Assembly (NCBI GenBank): GCA_026225945.1
Contig: JAMJFZ010003746.1
Coordinates: forward strand, 3,884,001 to 3,948,000
Source: Cricetomys ansorgei
Taxonomy: Eukaryota > Chordata > Mammalia > Rodentia > Nesomyidae
Reading direction: 5' to 3'
Length of the DNA stretch: 64,000 nt
Shown: positions 55,993-64,000 of the stretch, piece after piece
How the letters are laid out: every line of letters begins with the position of its first letter
Position numbering within the stretch: the stretch's first letter is position 1
Translations under genes and position numbers: made by a program
Notes under the pieces: generated by a model
What the model was told of the DNA's origin: nothing
What the model saw: only the letters and a program-made list of their open reading frames with translations
Database searches by the model: none

Positions 55993-56249
55993 CTCTTTCC
56001 TATCTTGAGTGTAATCAAGAAAGGGGGTGGGAGGAACAAACAAGGAAAGAATAAGACACAATTAGGTGGTGATCCGGGTATCACTTGACAGTGTTTCAGT
56101 CCCAATCTAGTTTCTGGGCACTGCTTTGGAGGTCCCATGCTCAGTCCCTTAGCCGCGCGTCCAGCTGCATCCGAGCTGGCATCTGTGAATGGGAAGCTAA
56201 GACAGATGTGCTTAGTTTTTAACTTACCTTTGAAAATAAAACAAGTCAG

Positions 56250-56335
56250 AGCTGGGGCTGCAGCTTGGTGAGAGACGACGGCTTGCTCGGATGGAGGCTA
56301 GGGGCCCATCCCCAGCTCCAGGGGAAAGACAAGAA
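56250..56335 (+). repeat. ID-like SINE
   Basis: GAGCTGGGGCTGCAGCTTGG, GGCTTGCTCGGATGGAGGCT, and CCCATCCCCAGCTCCAGG. Confidence 0.65.
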
Positions 56336-57904
56336 CTTGAAGCTAGAGCAGGAGAAAGGAAGGGTGGGGGTAGGAGTCAGTATCCTTAGGATGCAGTGGG
56401 CAGCTGTGATTCCAGGGTGTTTAAACTCCCGTCCTAAGTAAGCAGAATTACCAGGCTTGCCCTACCCTGTACTCCCTGAGCAAACCTGCTCACCAAGGAC
56501 CCCCTGACACCATGGGCTCTAGCCAGTGCCAGAGAGCAACAGCCCAAGAGCTTTTTGATGCAGTCAGTGCAGGGCTGGGACCAGAGCTCAGGGCTCGAGT
56601 CTCAGGAGTCAGGTGTGTTGGGCAGAAAATCCCTCACAAAGAGCATCCCAGCCCCACCGCTCACCAGCTGAGCAGCTTTAGACACGCCTTCCCTAGGCTT
56701 CTGCTTGCTGTCTCTAAAATGGGCTCTGCAGCAGTTCCTACCTCATAGTGGTCTGTAAGGGATGGGTGAAGTTCATGTAAGAGGCACTGAGGTCTCCCCA
56801 CCCAGGAAGTGCTGAAGTCATGTTAACCACCACTGAGCCCTCAGTGGCTTCCCCGACACACAGCCACCTCCCAGCAAGCCAGCAGCTCTCAGACTGTATC
56901 TCTGACCTGATTCTGGGGTGGAGCAGCTTGTGAATCCTGAGGCACTGTTTAGCCTCTTTTCCTGCTGTTCACTGCCTTCTGCCTCTAGTGTTTGGTTTTT
57001 GATATTATCAAAGCCATCTCTACTCCAGGTTTGCCCACACTGACTAACTATAACTGTGGGAGAGCAGCTGCAGGGCAGCTAGCTCTCTAGATTGTGTTAT
57101 GGAAGATTATGTTAGGGAGACTGGAACACATCCTTCCTCAACCCTGTGGGAGAGGCTGGCAGGGTAGCGTGCTCCTGGCTTTCCACATCACCTCATACCC
57201 AAGTGGCTCCCAGGGCCACCTTCTTGTTCCTGCTCTTTCCCCAGCTGTCCATACTGTGGCCTCTCCTGGCACCAAGTCCCCACTCCAGCCCTGTCCATTT
57301 TGGGCAATGAAGGTGGTTAGTCACCCGGTGGAGCATCTTCTGTGTTACTTAAGGATGCGAGGTCTTGTCCAGCCTGCCCTGGCCACTCCTCACCTGAATA
57401 CGTTTCCTAGAGGATCACCCTTGGGTGATGGACACCTTAGTAGGAGTTGGCATCCTGGGTCCTTCATCTCAGACTGGAGAGCTGTAACCCTGAGAAGAGT
57501 GACTTGGCATGGTGTCCCCATTGGTTGACCTTATTCTCTTCTTCCACGAGACCTGCTCAGAAACTGAAAACCAGTCCTCCTTTCAGCTACAGTTAAGCTT
57601 TCCCGTGGGGAAGTTGACCCCACTGAGCAGCTGGCATCTGAAGGCTCCAGCGGAGTGGAGATCCCCATGGCTTCCTTGCTGGCTACGTGTTCCTAGCTTC
57701 TTATCTTCCCATGCTTCAGGAACACAAGCTGAAGCCAGCTCATAGGTGACCGTGCTGAGGAGCCGAGCTGGTGTGCACCAAGGCCTGACGCCCCAGGGTG
57801 TGATTTGTCTCTTCCTTGACACCAGCACCGCATCGCTTTCCCTGTGGGAACTGGTCATGCAGAGCTGTTCTCCAACCTTCCCAGGTGTCTCTGCAAGCCT
57901 TTTA
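56336..57904. other. Repeat-poor intergenic DNA, nothing identified
   Basis: About 1.5 kb with no SINE, LTR or exon that I recognise between Il17ra and Tmem121b. Open frames here are short and lack homology I can name. Confidence 0.45.
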
Positions 57905-58088
57905 TTTTTAAATATGTTATCAATTTTTATAAGTTATCTATTTTATTTATGTGCTTGTGTATTTTGTGTCTGGTGGAGACAGGGAGTGTGCAGGTGCCAT
58001 GGTATGCCTGCAGAGGGCACCTTGGAGGACAACTTTCTTTTTCCATCACGTGGGTCAGGAGAGTGAGGCCAGGTTGCTGGGCTAAGTG
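57905..58088 (-). repeat. B3 SINE
   Basis: Reverse B3: CAGGTGCCATGGTATGCCTG, CCTTGGAGGACAACTTTCTT, and CATCACGTGGGTCAGGAGAG. Confidence 0.8.
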
Positions 58089-58225
58089 GTAAGTGCCTTT
58101 GCCCTTGGAGCTGTCTTGTTAGTCCACCTCATTTCATTCTTAACATGGCCCTTCAAGGTGGCTACCGTGGCTCCTGTTTTTTATTTGATGGTTTTGTTTT
58201 ATTTGTGTGTATGTGTTTAAACTTA

Positions 58226-58400
58226 TTAGCCGGGTGTGGTGGTACATCCCTTTAATCTCAGCACTCGGGGGGCAGAGGCAGGCAGATCTTTGAGTTTGAG
58301 GCGAGCCTGGTCTATAGATAGAGTTCCAGGACAGCCAGAGAGGTACACAGAGAACCCCTGTCTCAAAAACAAAACTAAATCAAGATAAACTAAACTAAAA
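58226..58400 (+). repeat. B1 SINE
   Basis: AGCCGGGTGTGGTGGTACAT, GAGTTCCAGGACAGCCAGAG, and an AAAC-rich tail. Confidence 0.95.
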
Positions 58401-58404
58401 CAAA

Positions 58405-58595
58405 CAAACAAAAACTTATTTATGTATTTGATGTCTATCTGTACATCACGTGTGTGCCTGGTGCTCTAGGGGGCTGGGAGAGGTCATTGTATTCCCTGAG
58501 ACCGGTGGTTATGAGGCACCCTGTTGCTGAGAACTGGATCTTCTGGATCTTCTGGAAGAGCAGCCAGTGCTCTTTGAGCCATCTCTCCAGTCCCT
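58405..58595 (-). repeat. B2 SINE
   Basis: Reverse B2 ending AGAGCAGCCAGTGCTCTTTG then AGCCATCTCTCCAGTCCC. Confidence 0.93.
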
Positions 58596-58715
58596 TGTTT
58601 TTTGAGACAGCTTCTTGCTCTGTACTCCAGACTGGCTTGAACGTTCATTCTCCTGCCTTACTTCTGAGGACTAGGATTGCAGGCCTGTACCACCACATCC
58701 CTCCTCTAACTGCTG
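58596..58715 (-). repeat. 7SL-derived SINE (B1-like)
   Basis: TTTTTTGAGACAGCTTCTTG, then ACTAGGATTGCAGGCCTGTA. It directly abuts the preceding B2. Confidence 0.75.
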
Positions 58716-58879
58716 CTTTATAGTGATGACTAGTTCCATGGGGCATGGGACGGCTCAGAGCCGCAGTTAGGAGTCACGCCCAGGCTCCTTGCTGGTCTGC
58801 GCTCTCATTTGCCTGCAGTGTCCTGCTGGCGACAATGTGGTGTGGCTGCCTCTACGCTAAGAAAAATTACTAGGACTTA

Positions 58880-59068
58880 TTTAAGATTCTATTTTTACTT
58901 TGAATTATAAGTGTGTGTGTGTGTTTGCATGTTTGTGCACTCGAGTGCAGTGCCCAAGGAGGGCAGAAGAGGGTGGAGATCTCCTAGAGCTGGCATTACA
59001 GACACTGTGACCTGCCCCATGTGGGTGCTGAGAACCAAAAGTGTTTGAGAGCAATCTCTCCAGCCCTT
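58880..59068 (-). repeat. B2 SINE
   Basis: Reverse B2: TGTGTGTGTGTGTTTGCATG, TGGGTGCTGAGAACCAAAAG, AATCTCTCCAGCCC. Confidence 0.88.
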
Positions 59069-59086
59069 ACAACTTTCTTTCTCCCC

Positions 59087-59128
<42 letters not shown>

Positions 59129-59218
59129 CCCCCTCCCTCCGTCCCTCCCTCCCTCCCTCCCTCCCTCCCTTCCTTCCTTCCTTCCTTCCTTCCTTCCTTC
59201 CTTCCTTCCTTCCTTTCT
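59069..59218. repeat. (CTTT)n(CCCT)n(CCTT)n compound polypyrimidine array
   Basis: Three adjacent tetranucleotide arrays are all pyrimidine on the + strand. They lie between a B2 and a B1, both reversed. Confidence 0.95.
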
Positions 59219-59355
59219 GACAGGGTTTCTCTATGTAGCCCTGGCTGTCCTGGAATCCTCTCTATAGTCCAGGCTGGCCTTGAACTCAACAGAGATTCAC
59301 CAGCTTCTGCCTTCCGAGTGCTGGGATTAAAGGCGTGTGCCACCGTTGCCTGGCC
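59219..59355 (-). repeat. B1 SINE
   Basis: ACAGGGTTTCTCTATGTAGC, GTGCTGGGATTAAAGGCGTG. Confidence 0.95.
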
Positions 59356-59517
59356 CCCTACAACTTTGTTTGGGAGAAAACCCAATGATCTGCCTGAGAC
59401 TCAATAGTCTCCTTCCTATGTTTTGTTTTGTTTTTCCAATGTTTACTTATACCCAAAAAATATGCTTCTGGTTGAGGAAAGAGAGGCATAATAGGAAAGA
59501 GAATTTAAAGTTGGTTT

Positions 59518-59640
59518 CTTGATGGGCACATTCCTATAGCCCTAGTCACTCTGGAGACTGAGGCAGGAGGATTCTTTGAATCTGAGTGTTTGAAACCAGC
59601 CTGAGCAGTATAGTAAGAGCCTGTCTCAACCGAATAGCTC
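59518..59640 (+). repeat. 7SL-derived SINE (PB1/FLAM-like)
   Basis: GATGGGCACATTCCTATAGC, GGAGACTGAGGCAGGAGGAT, and GAGCCTGTCTCAACC. Confidence 0.7.
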
Positions 59641-59922
59641 CATCTTTCCTATCTTCCACCCTGGTGAGCTATTCCTACAGTGAAAGAAAGCCCAGCACCA
59701 CTGGGAAGTTCCTCTGTGAACCACAGAAGGGCCAGTTAGACACCCCCACTGCCTGCCCAATCTCACACCAAGTACTTAGCTAAGGTGTGCCCATAACACC
59801 AACACCAACCTACAAAATGATGACAAATGACAAATGTCACAGTGACATTTAAGAATTCAGTGAGGAAATCGGGACAGGAATGGTCTTAAACCACACAGGA
59901 AGCTTGTCACAAGTCTCAAGTT

Positions 59923-59928
59923 TTTTAT
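59923..59928 (-). terminator. Tmem121b: Candidate Tmem121b poly(A) signal
   Basis: TTTATT on the + strand (AATAAA on the minus strand), with a second copy about 26 bases upstream in the transcript. Confidence 0.4.
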
Positions 59929-60274
59929 TTTCAGAACAGAGTCTGGTTTTATTTTTAAAAAGAGAAAAAAAAAAAAACTGTGATAAATGCTCGTGAGGAA
60001 CGGATCTCTGTTCCTCCGGGCTCAGATCCCCAGCTCTGTGCCCCCAACCCGGGCCCAGTTCCCGGGGAAATGCTTAACAGGAACAGTCCTGCTTAGACAG
60101 AGCAGTGTGTACCTGTTTCCTTGGAAGGCTGAAGTAAGGGGGCCACCTAAGCCCTAAAATTCTAGGCTAGCCCGGGGAACTGGGCTGTGAGATCCAGTGA
60201 GACTCCCACTCAAAGAAATTTTTAAAAGGTGCAAGTCTTTAGAGAGAGCACAGTCTAAAGATTGAATAAGACTT

Positions 60275-60365
60275 GGTGTTAGGGATGTAGTTTAGCAGAC
60301 TGACTGGCTTTTGTCAAGCATGCTTGAGGCCCTGGTTTTAATCCTCAGGACTGTGGTTAACTCAT
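60275..60365 (+). repeat. ID SINE (diverged)
   Basis: GTTAGGGATGTAGTTTAGCA, AAGCATGCTTGAGGCCCTGG. Confidence 0.7.
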
Positions 60366-62314
60366 TTTTAAAACCAGGTACTATCTGGAGCTCAGGTATT
60401 ACTCTCCCCCCCTTCCGTGCTCACAATTCGAGGAGCAGACAGGACTAAATTCTAAGCCCAGGCTTCGTTCCATGATCCATCTTCTGGCACAAGCCTCATG
60501 ACATTGCACTATCCTGGTCGTGACATTGTGGGGACACCCCAACTCTGATCCCTAACTACAGATGCCCTAGAAAGCAAGAAAAAACAATAGGCCTTAAGGG
60601 TGGTGTGCAACCAGGCCAGGGGAATGGGCGAAAGGCCCAAAATAAATACACCAGAAGGAAGGGACCAGCCCCCTGAGCACTAAGTACTCACAGAAGACAT
60701 GTCCAAGAGGATGCTGGGGATGTGCTGGGCCCTCACTGGGCCCTCACCAGTCCTGACCTCTGTCACACGTGGCCACATGACCATGCCTCGTGATGTACCA
60801 GGGAAGCGGCAGCTCCCATCCTAAATCCAGTGGCAGTCTCTCAGCGGAGGGACAGCTATCCAAACAGTAGAAAAAGGGTGGGTCGGGGCCAGCCAGAGCT
60901 GGCCATGGCTCAGACGTCATTTCCTTTCACAGTCACTGAAATTAGGTAGCAAGAAACAGCGAAGCCGAGGACAGACAGAGAACCGAGGGAGCAGCTACAG
61001 CCCCCATCCAGGGCTCAGGCCCAGGACCTTGAGTCCAATCAGAAGAGGGAGTCAGCGAGGGCCAGGAGAAAAGGCAGATGTATTGTGAGAAGCAGCCAGT
61101 CAGCACTGGCTGAGGGCGAGGGACCAGTGCACCGGCTGTAAACATCCTCCACATGCATGGCCTACTCTAAGAGCTGGCAGGCCCGACAGTGTTCTAGCCA
61201 AGCTCTGCCTCTCATGTTTCTGTCCACAGAGATATCCATAGCCCAGAGCCCCAGGCGGTTGAGAAAGAGAGTGTCTATGCAGCTCTCTGTTCTCAGATCC
61301 TAATAGAGCCAAAGGGAATGAGGGTCTTGAGCCTGGCTGTAGAGTTAGTAGTCAGTGACTTGGCACTGTGGGCCTGCCCCTGAGCTGTGGGCTTTAGAGA
61401 TCAGCATCGATGGACCCTACAATGCCTTGTCCCCCAGCCTGTTGGCAAACCTCCCTTCAGCTCTCCTAGCCTAAGGCCAGACTCGGGGTAGAAGCAGGGC
61501 TATCCTCAGGTATGCCCTGGATAGCTCCTGCCCGGCTGCCTCAATGGCAGCATTATGACCAGAGCTTTCAAGCCCCAAACTCAAAGAATATCACCCTAGA
61601 AAGGTGACAAGCCTAGAAAGTAAAAGTGACATGCCACTCAAATCTTGCAAATAACAGACAGAACTATAGATCATGGATCATGTCTTCTGGTCCCTTGTCT
61701 AGGTTCATTACACCACATAAAACTCCCAAAACAGAAGAAAGGAGGAAAACAAAATTTCTTAAGGTTTCCCCCAACAGCCAATCCTACTGTGGGGGTGAAT
61801 ATATCCTGGCCATGATCCCTGCGCCTTCTGACCCTTGCCTGCCCTCAGATACTTATCCTGCCTTATCCCCCAAGAGTGGCATCTCTTGTCAAGACTAGAG
61901 AAGCCAACCCTGACTTCCCTTGGAGGACGATCGTAAGGAGAGCCTCTCCAGGGGGACCCTGTAGGGAAAGGCTAGGCAGGAGGGTTCTGCAACTTGACTT
62001 CTCCCTGATGAGACCTGACGCAGAGCAGAGAGGAAAGCCACCACCATCTCTGCTCTGTCAAGCTTTCTAAAGAAAGCAGGAGGTACTCCTGTGAGTCGCT
62101 AAGAGGCCTGACCTCACATACATTCGAACCCACTAGAGCAGTTGCTCGGAACCAGTTCCAACCCAGCCAGCATCAACACAGGAAAAATAAGTATTCTGGT
62201 GCGGAGGGAGGAACTGAAGGAGAGCAAGCCGATGGCTGATACTCCACAGACCCTGTAATATCTGGTACCAAACCCCAAAGGGATCCAGTGGCCCTGTTGA
62301 ACGCAATTTCAGAG

Positions 62315-62404
62315 TGTTTTCTTTTTCTTCTTCCTTTTTCTTTCTTTCTTTTTTCTTTTCTTTTCTTTTCTTTTCTTTCTTTCTTCTTTTTTTTTTTTTT
62401 TTTT
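62315..62404. repeat. Polypyrimidine (TTTC/TTTTC) tract
   Basis: About 90 bases, almost all T and C on the + strand, ending in a run of about 18 T. It would be purine-rich in the Tmem121b transcript. Confidence 0.93.
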
Positions 62405-62715
62405 GCGAGCAGCATCAGTGTGTGATGCAATGGAAGTTGAAAGCACAGAGGTAGAAATACACGCTCACCCAAGAAAGGGTGTTGTTTGGTCCTTACAGCA
62501 TAGACCCTCTCCTCCCCGAGCTGAGAAAAGAGGGGGAGTGAGGAAGACCTTGGGCGAGCCGCTCCCTCAGAGTTTAGCAAATGAGAAACTCCTGGGGCTC
62601 CTGATCATGAATTCAGGCAGGAAAGGGTGATGGAGGCATTTGTGGTGGGGAGCAAGGCCTCCCTAGATCTTCCCACTGCAGGGAGCATGGGACAGACACC
62701 CCGAAAAAACACTAC

Positions 62716-62742
62716 ATATACATACACACGCACACACACACT
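62716..62742. repeat. Short (CA)n repeat
   Basis: CATATACATACACACGCACA and following CA units. Confidence 0.8.
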
Positions 62743-63064
62743 TCATCTACCAAAGCCTCGCAGCCCTGCCTGAACACCACATCTCTTCCATTCTCCCTCA
62801 CAGGAACAGGAATCAGGATGAAGGCAAGAAAAGCAGGTGTCCAGTCCCTTGTATGTCAGGACAGGGAAGACGATGAGGAGGACCATGGGAACATGGACCC
62901 TCTTCCCTCACAATATATTGCTGGTCTTCCTCCAAGAAGTCTCTACCCTTGGGGCACAGAAGAATTCGCTGACCTTCAGCCTTATCAACAGTTACCTCTT
63001 CTAAACACAACCAAGAGGGCCAGAAACTCTCAAGCCAAGATCAAAGCCCCTGCCCTTCATCCTT

Positions 63065-64000
<936 letters not shown>

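Larger units (their letters stand above)
59910..63064 (-). other. Tmem121b: Tmem121b 3' UTR (predicted)
   Basis: This region directly follows the Tmem121b stop on the minus strand and is SINE-poor compared with the rest of the window. It has only a 7SL-like piece near 60090-60230, an ID at 60275-60365, a pyrimidine tract and a short CA repeat. Minus-strand AATAAA occurs near 59923-59928 and 59949-59954, and I see no others until the stop codon. An ATTAAA near 60338 is an alternative. cDNA would be needed to fix the end. Confidence 0.45.

Noticed and set aside
59021..59407. Frames full of Phe-Leu-Ser or Lys-Glu-Arg repeats
   Set aside because: They arise from the tetranucleotide arrays and a reverse B1.

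Overview
This is mammalian nuclear DNA from a muroid rodent. It carries dense B1, B2, B3, B4 and ID SINEs, URR1 hAT transposons and rodent LTRs, and its genes have spliced GT-AG introns. The IL17RA protein is close to, but clearly different from, mouse; a cricetid (hamster, vole or deer mouse) is plausible but cannot be proved from the sequence alone. There is no bacterial, plasmid or CRISPR content.

Layout: (1) 1-5395 holds the end of Kdm5a on the + strand: part of the last intron, the terminal coding exon (431-637, third PHD finger) and a long 3' UTR carrying SINEs and an antisense 5S rRNA pseudogene. (2) 5.4-34.3 kb is intergenic and packed with retroelements: a MaLR-like LTR-internal-LTR element broken by later insertions, six ERVK-type solo LTRs (five of one family), URR1 copies, remnants of class I endogenous retroviruses and many SINEs. 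(3) 34.3-54.06 kb is the complete Il17ra gene on the + strand: CpG-island promoter, 13 coding exons, 12 introns and 3' UTR. The exon sum predicts 864 codons if one base missing from exon 13 is allowed for; as written, the frame shifts after codon 601 and stops at codon 636. Intron 7 contains a nuclear mitochondrial insertion carrying the light-strand origin and its flanking tRNA genes. Intron 8 uses a GC donor, and exon 10 is only 12 nt long. (4) 54.1-59.9 kb is SINE-rich intergenic DNA. (5) About 59.9 kb to the end is Tmem121b (formerly Cecr6) on the - strand: a long, SINE-poor 3' UTR, then an open frame for the C-terminal 311 residues in a CpG island that runs off the window.

Il17ra and Tmem121b converge tail to tail. 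Their human counterparts lie together at 22q11.1, while KDM5A is at 12p13.33, so the window spans a junction between two human chromosomes. Nothing suggests the three genes share a pathway: Kdm5a is a chromatin demethylase, Il17ra is the common IL-17 receptor chain, and Tmem121b is a membrane protein of unknown role. I found no new biological system. The observations most worth checking are the Il17ra frameshift, the GC donor and microexon, the mitochondrial insertion, and the LTR family.
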